DNA of 53,460 nt from Treponema sp. (GTDB lineage Bacteria; Spirochaetota; Spirochaetia; Treponematales; Breznakiellaceae): NCBI GenBank assembly GCA_031273265.1, contig JAISSH010000039.1:1-53460 (forward strand), written 5' to 3'. Positions 31,555 to 41,246 of the stretch are shown here, piece by piece. Position 1 is the first letter of the stretch. Each line of letters begins with the position of its first letter. Position numbers and translations under genes: made by a program. The notes under the pieces are model-generated. The model saw only the letters and a program-made list of their open reading frames with translations. It had not been told where the DNA came from and did not search any database.

Positions 31555-32499
31555 TTACCTTTTATCCTGAATGTCGTATAATGCCGTGGAAAGATACCTT
31601 TCCCCCGTATCCGGCAGAACCGTTACGACAATTTTATTTTTATATTCGGGTCTTTTGGCGATCTGCGTTCCGGCAAACGCCGCCGCTCCCGATGAAATCC
31701 CGACCAATAAACCTTCGGAACGAGCCAGCGCCTGCGATGTTTGAAAGGCTTCCTCATTTCTTACCTTGTAAATTTCATCGATAATTCCGGTATTAAGAAC
31801 AGCCGGCACAAACCCCGCCCCGATACCCTGTATCTTGTGAGGGGAAGGAGCGCAGCCGGACAACACCGCCGAATCGTAAGGTTCAACCGCGATTATTTTA
31901 ATGTCCTTGTTTTTGCTTTTCAGGAACTCCCCTACTCCCGTAATCGTACCGCCTGTTCCTACGCCGGAGACAAACGCTGCTACTTCGCCGTCCGTATCCT
32001 TCCATATTTCCTCAGCCGTTGTTGTCCTGTGTATTTCAGGATTTGCCGGATTTTCAAACTGTTGGGGTATGAACGAATTTTCTATCTGCGAAAATAATTC
32101 TTCCGCCTTGCGTATCGCTCCCCTCATGCCGTCCTTGCCGGGCGTAAGAACAAGTTCCGCGCCCAGCGCCTTGAGAAGATTACGCCGCTCAACGCTCATC
32201 GTGTCGGGCATGGTTAAAATTAGCTTGTAACCCTTCGACGCTGCGACAAAAGCAAGCCCTATTCCCGTGTTGCCGCTTGTCGGCTCAATAATAACGGTGT
32301 CCTTGTTTACCTTGCCGCTTTTTTCGGCGGTTTCTATCATGGCGAAAGCTATACGGTCCTTTACGCTGCCCAGAGGGTTAAAATACTCCAGTTTGGCGAC
32401 CAGCCTTCCGCCCAGATTGTTCAGGCGGTTATAGTCGGTTAATTCCAACAGCGGTGTATTGCCAATAAGGTCTGTGAGTTTTGAGGCTATTTTTTTCAT
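31555..32499 (-). CDS. cysK: O-acetylserine sulfhydrylase (cysteine synthase), copy 1
   Basis: [59 protein letters not shown]; likely ATG at 32499 preceded by AGGAG. Confidence 0.95.
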   Translation of the reverse strand: MKKIASKLTDLIGNTPLLELTDYNRLNNLGGRLVAKLEYFNPLGSVKDRIAFAMIETAEKSGKVNKDTVIIEPTSGNTGIGLAFVAASKGYKLILTMPDTMSVERRNLLKALGAELVLTPGKDGMRGAIRKAEELFSQIENSFIPQQFENPANPEIHRTTTAEEIWKDTDGEVAAFVSGVGTGGTITGVGEFLKSKNKDIKIIAVEPYDSAVLSGCAPSPHKIQGIGAGFVPAVLNTGIIDEIYKVRNEEAFQTSQALARSEGLLVGISSGAAAFAGTQIAKRPEYKNKIVVTVLPDTGERYLSTALYDIQDKR

Positions 32500-32516
32500 A
32501 TCCTGCTCCTTCAATA

Positions 32517-32533
32517 CATAGTATTTATATATG
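32517..32533. promoter_or_regulatory. candidate Rrf2 operator upstream of cysK1-nifB-nifX
   Basis: CATAGTATTTATATATG; reverse-strand -35 TTGACA at 32569-32574. Confidence 0.55.
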
Positions 32534-32635
32534 CTTTATAAGTAATATATAGATACTATTTTGCCTTTTGTCAATAGATTTTTATCAATTTTTAAAGAAA
32601 TTTTTTGATATAAAAACAGGCGGAATTTGCCTAAT

Positions 32636-35359
32636 TTAGCGGTAAACGTCCCTATTCCGGTATTTTCGTATCTTTTCCAGAACTTTACCCATGTCAAGGG
32701 GTTTACCGATATGGTCGTTCATCCCCGCCTCAAGGCATCTATCAATATCCTCTTTGAACACATTCGCCGTCATAGCGATAATCGGGATATCGTTGCCGTT
32801 TTCGCGTATATTGCGCGTCGCTTCAAGCCCGTCCATCTCCGGCATCTGCATATCCATAAAAACAAGGTCGTATTTTTCGGGATTTTCGGAAAGCAGGCGA
32901 ATAGCTTGAAGCCCGTTCTCCGCGCAGTCAATTTCAACGCCGGTACTTTCCATGCTCGCGAGGAGAATTTCGCGGTTTATTTCAACATCTTCGGCAAGCA
33001 AAATGCGGCAGCCCTTAAGCTCCCCGCCTTTGACGGCGTTCTGCTGTTTTTGCGTATTGGAACCGCCCACTCCAAGACACTCGTTCATACAGTCCATAAT
33101 TTCCGAAGCGAACAGCGGTTTCATTAAAAATTTATCAACGCCGACGATTTCCGCTTTTTCGCGTATCAGAGTCCATTCGGTAGCTGAAATCATTATAACG
33201 ACGCTTTTCCTTTTCGCGCTTTGTTTTTTTATTCTTTTTGTCAGCTCTATTCCGTCCATACCCGGCATTTTCCAGTCCACAAAATAAATGTCATAGCCGC
33301 CTGATTTTTCTATTTTTTTAATTGCCTCTTCGCCGCTTAACGCGGTGTCGCATAACACGCCGTATCTTTTGAAGATTTCGGTAAAGTAGGAAAGTATCTC
33401 CTGCGCGTCGTCAACGGCGAGGACTTTCATCGTTTCCCAGTTTACGGAAGGATCGAGCAGTGAAACATGGCTGTCTTTGCCTCTTTTCGCTTTGAAATTG
33501 AATTTAAATTCGGAGCCTCTGCCCTCTTGCGACGTAATGCTTATTTCACCGTCCATCAGTTTGACGAGACGCCGTGAAATTGCAAGCCCCAGACCCGTTC
33601 CGCCGAATTTGCGCGATGTTCCGGAGTCCGCCTGTTCAAACGCGTTAAAGATTCTGTTCTGCTGTTCGGGAGAAATTCCTATTCCCGTGTCGCTGACCGA
33701 TATAACAATGTCGCATAACTCGTCCTCTTCCCCGGAAAGAAAGGCGTTAAGGCTGATATTGCCGCCTTCCGGGGTGAATTTGACGGCGTTGCTCAATAAA
33801 TTGATGATAATCTGCGTGAGCCTTTGATCATCGCCTGTCAGAATATGGGGTATTTTGCCGTCAATCGTTACGCTGAATTTTAGCTGTTTCTGTTCTATGC
33901 GGATACAAACGGCGTTTACCGTTTTTTTCAACATTCTCTCAAAGGAAAAATCCGCCAAAACAAGCTCAAGTTTGCCCGCCTCTATTTTTGACATATCAAG
34001 AACGTCGTTGATTACGCCGAGAAGATGGGACGACGCTTCTTCAATTTTGCCTAACGCGTATTCCTTTCGCTCGATACCCGGCGAATTTTTCCCGATTGAC
34101 GCCATGCCGATTATTGTGTTAAGAGGGGTTCTCATTTCATGCGACATATTCGACAAGAAAAAACCCTTTGCCTGAGACGCGGCGGTCGCGTGATCAAGGG
34201 CGTTTTTTAGTTTTTCGTTGTAGGTTTTCAACTGTTCATTCGCTTCAAAAAGATTGTCCTCCATTTCGACGCGAATAACCGTATTCGCGAATAAAAACGC
34301 CGCCGATCTCATCATCTCCGTTGAATCGTTTTCAAAGTAACGCTCGTTATGGCGATCCTCAAAAAGCACGAAACCCCAGAAATTACCGCCGATAAAAATC
34401 GGCGAAATGTACGCCGACACGACTCCGAAGGAGTTAAGCATTTTCCATTCAGGCAGAAGTTTTACGGGGCTGTTTATAGTTTCGCCGCGCGCCAACAACT
34501 CCTGCCAGCGCGGAGCGAGTTTGTCGTAAGTAACATTCTCCAGCCCTGGCGTAGACTGCGTAGTGCCTCCCGATATCCTGTCCCAGCGGTAGATTTGCGA
34601 AGTATGCAGGACGTCCTGCTCGTAAAAGTTACGCCAAACGGATATTCTGTCCAGCCCCGCTATGTCGGCAATCGGTCCCGCGCCGATATTCATCATTTCC
34701 TCAAAAGTTTTTTCTCTGTTGGAAAGAAAAATAATAGCCGTATTGTTGACGATATCCGCCATTTTTTTACTGCGTTCCATCGCTTTGTATGAATCAATAG
34801 AATTTTTATACAGGCTTTCCCGGATCAATGCGTTGGCGCACAGATTTGCCGCTGAAATGAGAAGGTCTATACAGCCGTCGCTTATATTGGCTTCCGCCTT
34901 ATGGTTCTGGAAGGCGACTGCTCCCCAAAATTCTCCGTAAGAAAAAATCGGTATCAGTAAAATTGATTTTACTCCGAACGTTTCAGTTAGTTTTCTTTCA
35001 TCTTCTGTCATGCTGCTGCTAGTTTTGTAAACACATTCGTTTTTACTTAAGATTTCGGTCCAATCATCAATAGTCTTGTTCTCTGGAAGATTCAAAAGAA
35101 TATCGGTCAGTGAAACATCGCTTCCCAATTCCCTGTCCCACCTGTAAATCTGACCCAGAACCTTCGCGCCTTCCCTGTCTCTGAAACTGTAAATAGCGAT
35201 GCGATCAACGCCTACCGCGTTCGCTATGGGTCCGGCGCCGTTTGACATAACTTCCGAAAAAGAATTCCCCTTCAGAACAGTAAAAGTTTCTATCGCTTTA
35301 TTTAACGCGGAAATTATTCTGTCGCGGACGGCGGAAAGACTGTCATTTGTGGTCATCAA
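32636..35359 (-). CDS. hybrid sensor histidine kinase (two GAF-like domains, HisKA, HATPase, two receiver domains)
   Basis: [63 protein letters not shown]; two REC domains ([24 protein letters not shown]). Confidence 0.93.
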   Translation of the reverse strand: MMTTNDSLSAVRDRIISALNKAIETFTVLKGNSFSEVMSNGAGPIANAVGVDRIAIYSFRDREGAKVLGQIYRWDRELGSDVSLTDILLNLPENKTIDDWTEILSKNECVYKTSSSMTEDERKLTETFGVKSILLIPIFSYGEFWGAVAFQNHKAEANISDGCIDLLISAANLCANALIRESLYKNSIDSYKAMERSKKMADIVNNTAIIFLSNREKTFEEMMNIGAGPIADIAGLDRISVWRNFYEQDVLHTSQIYRWDRISGGTTQSTPGLENVTYDKLAPRWQELLARGETINSPVKLLPEWKMLNSFGVVSAYISPIFIGGNFWGFVLFEDRHNERYFENDSTEMMRSAAFLFANTVIRVEMEDNLFEANEQLKTYNEKLKNALDHATAASQAKGFFLSNMSHEMRTPLNTIIGMASIGKNSPGIERKEYALGKIEEASSHLLGVINDVLDMSKIEAGKLELVLADFSFERMLKKTVNAVCIRIEQKQLKFSVTIDGKIPHILTGDDQRLTQIIINLLSNAVKFTPEGGNISLNAFLSGEEDELCDIVISVSDTGIGISPEQQNRIFNAFEQADSGTSRKFGGTGLGLAISRRLVKLMDGEISITSQEGRGSEFKFNFKAKRGKDSHVSLLDPSVNWETMKVLAVDDAQEILSYFTEIFKRYGVLCDTALSGEEAIKKIEKSGGYDIYFVDWKMPGMDGIELTKRIKKQSAKRKSVVIMISATEWTLIREKAEIVGVDKFLMKPLFASEIMDCMNECLGVGGSNTQKQQNAVKGGELKGCRILLAEDVEINREILLASMESTGVEIDCAENGLQAIRLLSENPEKYDLVFMDMQMPEMDGLEATRNIRENGNDIPIIAMTANVFKEDIDRCLEAGMNDHIGKPLDMGKVLEKIRKYRNRDVYR

Positions 35360-35466
35360 TTCCCCTTTTATTAGGTGATAGTTATATTATAATCTATCCT
35401 TACCATTTTGGAAACCTTGAAATCAAATTAAATATGCTGTATTTTTACATAACAGGAGGAATAGTT

Positions 35467-35841
35467 ATGGAAACAGTTGCATCAAAAGACGCTCCGGCGG
35501 CTATAGGACCCTATTCTCAGGCGATTATTGAAAATGGTTTTATTTTTACATCGGGGCAAATTCCGCTTTTGCCGGAAACAGGCGAAGTTGCCGTCGGCGG
35601 AATCAAAGAACAGGCGGAACAGGTAATTAAAAATCTGAAAGCGGTATTGACAGCCGCCGGCAGCGACCTTGCCCATGTTGTCAAAACCACCTGTTTTTTA
35701 ACCGATATGGGAGATTTCGCCGCTTTTAACGAAGTTTACTCGGCGCATTTCACCGCAAAACCCGCGCGTTCCTGCGTAGCGGTTCTCGCTCTGCCGAAAG
35801 GCGTAAAGGTCGAGATTGAAGCGGTCGCTGTAAAAGTCTAA
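35467..35841 (+). CDS. ridA: RidA/YjgF-family enamine/imine deaminase
   Basis: PAAIGPYSQAIIENGFIFTSGQIPL; VVKTTCFLTDMGDFAAFNEVY; PARSCVAVLALPKGVKVEIEAVA. Confidence 0.95.
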   Translation: METVASKDAPAAIGPYSQAIIENGFIFTSGQIPLLPETGEVAVGGIKEQAEQVIKNLKAVLTAAGSDLAHVVKTTCFLTDMGDFAAFNEVYSAHFTAKPARSCVAVLALPKGVKVEIEAVAVKV

Positions 35842-36791
35842 ATCATATAGAACCAGTCGTCGCTTTTTTCCAGATCTTTGTGTACGGATTTATCGCCGTT
35901 TTTGTACAAAAGTTCGGGACTTTTTACGCTCACTTTTGTTTTTTCCGGCACGGATTTTATCACGAAGGCGTTGCCGCCGATTACCACATTTTCGCCTATC
36001 ACGGTTTCACCGCCCAGAATTGACGCGCCTGAGTATATCGTTACGTGATCTAAAATTGTGGGATGACGCTTGACGTTTTTCAGCTTCTGCCCGCCGCTTG
36101 TGGACAGCGCGCCCAAGGTAACTCCCTGATAAATTTTCACATAACTGCCTATTACCGTCGTCTCCCCTATTACAATGCCCGTGCCGTGATCCATGAAAAA
36201 GTATTTGCCGATTGAAGCGCCGGGATGAACGTCAATTCCCGTAACGCTGTGCGCGTGTTCGCTCATTATTCTGGGTATGAGAGGAACCTGCAGGAGATAA
36301 AGCTCGTGCGCGAGGCGGTGAATCATGCCTGTATATATTCCGGGATATGAAATAATAATTTCTGACTTGCTGAAAGCGGAAGGGTCGCCTTCGTAAGCCG
36401 CTTCAATGTCGGTATCAAGATACTCCTTTACTACGGGAAGTTTCGACAGAAAATTCAACGCAATAGCGGATGCCTCGCGTTCTATTGTTTCTTGAGGCGC
36501 GCTTTTAAACTGTTCGCTGAAACGTAATGCGAAACTTATCTGCTCCGAAAGACCGGACAAAATTTCTTCCAAAAGTGAGCAAAGCTGATACCTCATCGCG
36601 CGGATACTGAGCTGACTGTCCTCAAAATAGCCGGGAAAAAGCGCGTGCTGTAACTGCGTTATTATCTGCACGATGACGGATTTTACCGGGTGCTTGTAAA
36701 CGCGAAAGATGGACGAATCCCCTCCTGAGCCCGCCATTAAAGAAGAAGCGACCCTCTCTATTTCAGTATCCGCCGAATCCCGTCTTTCCAT
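35838..36791 (-). CDS. cysE: serine O-acetyltransferase (EpsC/CysE type)
   Basis: GIDVHPGASIGKYFFMDHGTGIVIGETTVIGSYVKIYQGVTLGALS hexapeptide repeats; located in the encapsulin operon. Confidence 0.92.
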   Translation of the reverse strand: MERRDSADTEIERVASSLMAGSGGDSSIFRVYKHPVKSVIVQIITQLQHALFPGYFEDSQLSIRAMRYQLCSLLEEILSGLSEQISFALRFSEQFKSAPQETIEREASAIALNFLSKLPVVKEYLDTDIEAAYEGDPSAFSKSEIIISYPGIYTGMIHRLAHELYLLQVPLIPRIMSEHAHSVTGIDVHPGASIGKYFFMDHGTGIVIGETTVIGSYVKIYQGVTLGALSTSGGQKLKNVKRHPTILDHVTIYSGASILGGETVIGENVVIGGNAFVIKSVPEKTKVSVKSPELLYKNGDKSVHKDLEKSDDWFYMI

Positions 36792-38277
36792 AATTCAACC
36801 CCGAACCCGTAAGTTCGCGTAACGCCCTGACAAGCGCATCTACGTCCGCGTAATTGTTGTACAGCGCAAGCGTTGGGCGGACAGTCGCTTCCAGCCCGAA
36901 ATGGCGTAAAATCGGCTGGGCGCAGTGGTGTCCCGCTCTAACCGCGATGCCTTTACTGCTCAAATACTTCCCGATGTCTGGGACGCTGTGTCCGTCAAGA
37001 ACAAACGAAAGGACGCTTGCCTTTTCCGCCGCCGTTCCAATCAGTTTTAATCCTTTTATTTTTGTCAGTTCTTTTGTCGCGTACTGCAAAAGTTCATGCT
37101 CGTAGTGAAAAATATTTTGAAGTCCAATGGAGCTGACATAATCAAGAGCCGCGCCAAGTCCCGCCGCGTCCGCGATGTTGCCTGTTCCCGCCTCAAACTT
37201 TGAAGGAGGAGGATTGTAGATCGTACGCTCAAACGTAACGTCGGCTATCATGTTGCCGCCTCCCTGATAGGGAACTGCCTGTTCCAGCGCGTCAGCTTTT
37301 CCGTATAACGCGCCTATGCCCGTGGGAGCGAAAATTTTATGTCCCGAAAAGACATAAAAGTCCGGATCAAGCGAAGTTACATTTACCGGAATATGCGACA
37401 CAGACTGAGCGCCGTCAATTAAAATTCGCACCCCATGACTGTGCGCGATTTGAACAAGCTCGTAAACAGGCGTGATAGTGCCAAGCGCGTTAGACACATG
37501 AGTCGCCGAGACAAACTTTGTATTCCTGTTAAAGAGTTTTTCGTACTCGCTCATGATAAGCTGTCCGCTTGAGTCAACCGGAACGACGCGGATGAGCGCG
37601 CCGGTTTCCTCGGCGATTAACTGCCATGGCACAATGTTCGCGTGATGTTCAAGGAGGGTCAGAATAATTTCATCGCCGGGGTTAAGAAGCGGCTTAACGT
37701 AGGCGTTAGCCGCAAGATTTATGGCTTCTGTCGTTCCCCTTACAAAGACGATATTTTCCGGCGAAGGAGCGCCGAGGAAATTTGCCGTCGTCTGCCGCGC
37801 GGCTTCGTATGCGTCCGTCGCGCGGGCTGCCAGAGTGTGAGCGCCCCTGTGCACATTGGAATTTTCGTTTTCGTAAAAATAGCTGAGTCTGTCGATTACC
37901 TGCCTCGGTTTCTGCGTGGTAGCGCCGTTGTCAAGCCAGACCAGGTCCTTTCCGTCCACCTTTTGCGACAGAATAGGGAAATCCGCGCGGATAGCCTCAA
38001 TACTCCTGCCGCCGGCAAAGACCTGTCTGGCGTTTTGGGAATCCGCCGCGCTTACCGCGTGGTTTGAGAGGAAGGTGTTTTTCGCCTCGTTATGCGAAAC
38101 CACCGCCGGCGAGAACGCCGGGCGCTCATTGACAAAAGCGTCCTGAACGCCGTCCTGCAGGCTGACAAATTTTCCGGCTTCTCTGTACTCAGGGAAATAC
38201 TCCTGCGCCCAAGAAGCGATCTGCTCCTCGCTCGGCAGTCCTATGGAAGCGGGATTCAACTCACTTGCTGTAATCAT
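36763..38277 (-). CDS. sufS: SufS-type cysteine desulfurase with ~90-aa N-terminal extension (predicted Family 2A encapsulin cargo)
   Basis: Core IEAIRADFPILSQKVDGKDLVWLDNGATTQKP, DGAQSVSHIPV, SGHKIFAPTGIGALYG, catalytic Cys in RAGHHCAQPIL; extension MITASELNPASIGLPSEEQIASWAQEYFPE... Confidence 0.92.
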   Translation of the reverse strand: MITASELNPASIGLPSEEQIASWAQEYFPEYREAGKFVSLQDGVQDAFVNERPAFSPAVVSHNEAKNTFLSNHAVSAADSQNARQVFAGGRSIEAIRADFPILSQKVDGKDLVWLDNGATTQKPRQVIDRLSYFYENENSNVHRGAHTLAARATDAYEAARQTTANFLGAPSPENIVFVRGTTEAINLAANAYVKPLLNPGDEIILTLLEHHANIVPWQLIAEETGALIRVVPVDSSGQLIMSEYEKLFNRNTKFVSATHVSNALGTITPVYELVQIAHSHGVRILIDGAQSVSHIPVNVTSLDPDFYVFSGHKIFAPTGIGALYGKADALEQAVPYQGGGNMIADVTFERTIYNPPPSKFEAGTGNIADAAGLGAALDYVSSIGLQNIFHYEHELLQYATKELTKIKGLKLIGTAAEKASVLSFVLDGHSVPDIGKYLSSKGIAVRAGHHCAQPILRHFGLEATVRPTLALYNNYADVDALVRALRELTGSGLNYGKTGFGGY

Positions 38278-39202
38278 AGTAATCACCGACTTCGACATCT
38301 TCAAGAACGGCTATCGCGTCGTCCGCGAGAATCGCCGCGGAGCAGTACAGGGACAACAGGTAAGAGGCGACTCCTTTTTTATCGATTCCCATGTATTTAA
38401 CAGACAGTCCTCTTGATTGTTCGTTCGGCAGTCCCGCCTGAAAAAGCCCGACTACTCCCCTCTTCGACTCGCCCGTTCTTACAAGCAGAATATTCGTCTT
38501 GCCGCCCTTTCCTTTCGGGTTTTTCAATCCGTCTACAAAAAGTTTATCGCTCGGAACAAGCGGGATTCCTCTCCATGTGATAAAGTTTCCGCCGTAAAGC
38601 GAAGCTGTTACTGGCGGGACTCCCCTCCTTGTACATTCGCGCTCAAAAGCGGCAATCGCCCTTGGGTGAGCCAAAAAGAAAGACGGCTCTTTCCAAACCT
38701 TGCTGATCAGTTCGTCCAGATCGTCCGGCATGGGAGCGCCTTTGCGCGGAGTGATGCGCTGAGAATCGGCGACGTTTTTCAGGAGACCGTAATCGTCGTT
38801 ATTGACGAGCTGGCTTTCCTGCCTTTCCTTCAAACTTTCAATCGCCAACTGAAGCTGTTCCTTTGTCTGATCAAAAGGCGAAGAAAAAACGTCAGATACT
38901 TGCGTGTTAACATTGATGATTGTCGATATCGAATTCAAAATATATTCTCTGGGGGAAGTCTGATAATCGACAAAACCTTCGGGAATATCCGCCGATTTTT
39001 TTTCGGACGAGCAAAGGACATCAAGCGGGGTTTCTCCTTCCACAACCTTGTTGACCCTGTAAATACCGCTTTCAAGACCCTTAAACTCCAAAAAGCGGGT
39101 TATCCACTTGGGCGTTATCGCCGCGAATTGCGGCGCGGTCTTTGTTACATTGGCAAGCTGGTACGCAGCCTGTTTACTTAACGCGTTAATATTGTTTTCC
39201 AT
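38261..39202 (-). CDS. Family 2A encapsulin shell protein (SrpI-like, HK97 fold)
   Basis: AAYQLANVTKTAPQFAAITPKWITRFLEFKGLESGIYRVNKV; KVWKEPSFFLAHPRAIAAFERECTRRGVPPVT; SLYCSAAILADDAIAVLEDVEVGDYYDYSK; no cyclic-nucleotide-binding insertion; overlaps the SufS gene. Confidence 0.9.
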   Translation of the reverse strand: MENNINALSKQAAYQLANVTKTAPQFAAITPKWITRFLEFKGLESGIYRVNKVVEGETPLDVLCSSEKKSADIPEGFVDYQTSPREYILNSISTIINVNTQVSDVFSSPFDQTKEQLQLAIESLKERQESQLVNNDDYGLLKNVADSQRITPRKGAPMPDDLDELISKVWKEPSFFLAHPRAIAAFERECTRRGVPPVTASLYGGNFITWRGIPLVPSDKLFVDGLKNPKGKGGKTNILLVRTGESKRGVVGLFQAGLPNEQSRGLSVKYMGIDKKGVASYLLSLYCSAAILADDAIAVLEDVEVGDYYDYSK

Positions 39203-39222
39203 TCTATTTCCTCCTAAGAAAG

Positions 39223-39239
39223 CATACAATTTATATATG
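39223..39239. promoter_or_regulatory. candidate Rrf2 operator upstream of encapsulin-sufS-cysE
   Basis: CATACAATTTATATATG; reverse-strand -35 TTGACA at 39262-39267. Confidence 0.5.
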
Positions 39240-39310
39240 TATTATAAAATTAATGCACTTTTGTCAATAGATTTATGACAAATTTAACACAAGCTAAGCG
39301 CCAATTTTTC

Positions 39311-39376
39311 GTAGAAAAGGCGAAAGGCGAAGGAAATTTCAGGAGGAAGAACACCATTATTTTTTCGCCTTTTCGC
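39311..39376. repeat. inverted repeat between the ABC-transporter operon and the encapsulin promoter (possible terminator)
   Basis: GAAAAGGCGAAAGGCGAA ... TTTTTTCGCCTTTTCGCC. Confidence 0.45.
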
Positions 39377-39393
39377 CATATTTTTACTTTTTC

Positions 39394-40410
39394 CTAAAAC
39401 AGTGAATCCGGCACGCCCGGTACCGCCACAAAGGTGTCCTTAACCAGAGCGTTCACGTCAACATCGGCGGCAACAATGCCGATCTGCTGTAATTCGCGGG
39501 CGTTGCGGTCAAGCGCTACCTGCGCATGGCTTACCGAAGCCCGGTAATTGTAGGTCTTGAGCACTTTGGCGTTAGTCGCAACTTCACCGGCAATGTACTT
39601 TTGTTCGGTGATGATTCGGGCGGTCTCGTCGGGATTTTCCTGCACCCACTTGGAAGCCTTCTGCAAAGCCCGCAGGAATTTGGCTACCGCCTCGGGATGA
39701 TCCTTTACGGTCTGGGAACGTACCGGCGCGACACAGCAGAATTCGTCTTTAAGGTTGTTGTCGGTGGCGTTGTTGATTATCACCCGGATATTGCCTTCGG
39801 CTTCGATAATTGAGGCGGTGGGATCTCCAACACCGATGGCGTCAACAAAGCCTCTTTCCAACGCCAGAGGAAGTTCAGCCGAAGGGAAGATAAGCCACTC
39901 CACATCGGCATTGGCGCCGTCCGGTTTAAGTCCAAGACTTGCAAGCACGCGGGAAGGAATCACCTTGGTGCTGGCATTGAGGCTGGATACGCCTATCTTT
40001 TTCCCCTTGAGATCAGCTGGAGTCCTGATACCCGAATTAGCCTTGGTCAACACCTTGACGCATCCTGTGTGAATCGCCAGCGGTATCTTGACATCAAGAC
40101 CGTTCGCGATAGGTTGAATCAGCGTTGCCAGCAAATTGTTGGTAACGTCGATGCTTCCGGTGGTCAGGTGATTCATCGCGGTTCCCGGATCCATTTTGAA
40201 GACCTTGTAATTAAGTCCTTCGGCTTCAAACAGTTTGTGCTCAATGGCGATATAGAAAGGCGCTTCACAGAGTCCGCCTTCAACCGGCAGTCCGATAGTC
40301 AGGACAAAATCCTTATCGGACACTTTTTTGTCCCCGCTTCCTCCTGCCCAGACCGCCGTCAATACGGCGCAGGCAAGCAGTAAACCCAAGAAATGTTTTT
40401 TCATATACAT
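39394..40410 (-). CDS. ABC transporter substrate-binding protein (NMT1/SsuA/TauA-like)
   Basis: Signal peptide; EAPFYIAIEHKLFEAEGLNYKVF; TPADLKGKKIGV; adjacent ATPase and permease. Confidence 0.87.
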   Translation of the reverse strand: MYMKKHFLGLLLACAVLTAVWAGGSGDKKVSDKDFVLTIGLPVEGGLCEAPFYIAIEHKLFEAEGLNYKVFKMDPGTAMNHLTTGSIDVTNNLLATLIQPIANGLDVKIPLAIHTGCVKVLTKANSGIRTPADLKGKKIGVSSLNASTKVIPSRVLASLGLKPDGANADVEWLIFPSAELPLALERGFVDAIGVGDPTASIIEAEGNIRVIINNATDNNLKDEFCCVAPVRSQTVKDHPEAVAKFLRALQKASKWVQENPDETARIITEQKYIAGEVATNAKVLKTYNYRASVSHAQVALDRNARELQQIGIVAADVDVNALVKDTFVAVPGVPDSLF

Positions 40411-40451
40411 CTCCTTTTTATATTTTTACTTCCCGCATGCGCGGAAAGTTT

Positions 40452-41243
40452 TTACAAATAATATTGCAATTCCTCGCGATTTCCGGCGAAGTGTAAAATT
40501 TTCAGTATCTTCGCCCTCATCGCCAAGAATTCAGGATCATCCCGCTGTCTTGGACGACTCATTTCCACATTGATCACCTTCTCTATTTTCGCGGGACGGG
40601 CGGACATAACCACGATCTGAGTTGCCATGTAGATCGCCTCATCGACATCGTGGGTTACCATCACCGTTGTCATTCCGCGCTTTTCCCAAATTTTAAGAAT
40701 CTCGTCCTGCATATTCATGCGGGTAAACGCGTCCAACGCGCCCAGCGGCTCGTCGAGTAACAGCACCTTGGGATTATTTACAAGGGCGCGCGCAAGACTT
40801 GCTCTTTGCGCCATACCGCCAGACAATTGATGGGGATAGGATTTTTCAAAACCCTCAAGTCCGACGAGTTTAATGAATTCGGGAATGCTCTCCTTTTCTT
40901 CACGGTACACTTTACGCGCCCGCAGTCCGAAAGCGATGTTTTCATACACGGTCTTCCAAGGGAACAGAGTCGGGTCCTGAAACACAAGTCCCCGTTCATA
41001 TCCGGGAGAAGTAATTTTCTCGCCGTCCAGTTCAATGATTCCGTTGTTAGGCAGGATAAGTCCCGCTATGAGCCTGAGCAATGTTGACTTACCGCACCCC
41101 GACGGACCGATGAGAGAAATAAATTTGCCGCTTGTAAAATCAAAATCTATGTTGTTCAACGCGACTACTTCGCCGCCGTCCGGCTGGGGAAAAGTTTTCC
41201 TCACCCTTTGAATCGAAATGTTTCCTTCATTCGCCATTTCCAT
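40452..41243 (-). CDS. ABC transporter ATP-binding protein (SsuB/TauB-like)
   Basis: LIGPSGCGKSTLLRLIAGL; LSGGMAQRASLARALVNNPKVLLLDEPLGALDAFTR. Confidence 0.95.
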   Translation of the reverse strand: MEMANEGNISIQRVRKTFPQPDGGEVVALNNIDFDFTSGKFISLIGPSGCGKSTLLRLIAGLILPNNGIIELDGEKITSPGYERGLVFQDPTLFPWKTVYENIAFGLRARKVYREEKESIPEFIKLVGLEGFEKSYPHQLSGGMAQRASLARALVNNPKVLLLDEPLGALDAFTRMNMQDEILKIWEKRGMTTVMVTHDVDEAIYMATQIVVMSARPAKIEKVINVEMSRPRQRDDPEFLAMRAKILKILHFAGNREELQYYL

Positions 41244-41246
41244 TAT

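Noticed and set aside
38417-39181. 254-aa plus-strand ORF opposite the encapsulin gene
   Set aside because: Lies entirely antisense to a strongly supported gene, and its composition reflects codon bias of the opposite strand; shadow ORF.
38261-39202. Family 2B encapsulin or phage HK97 capsid
   Set aside because: No cyclic-nucleotide-binding insertion and no phage genes nearby; SufS/CysE neighbours fit Family 2A.
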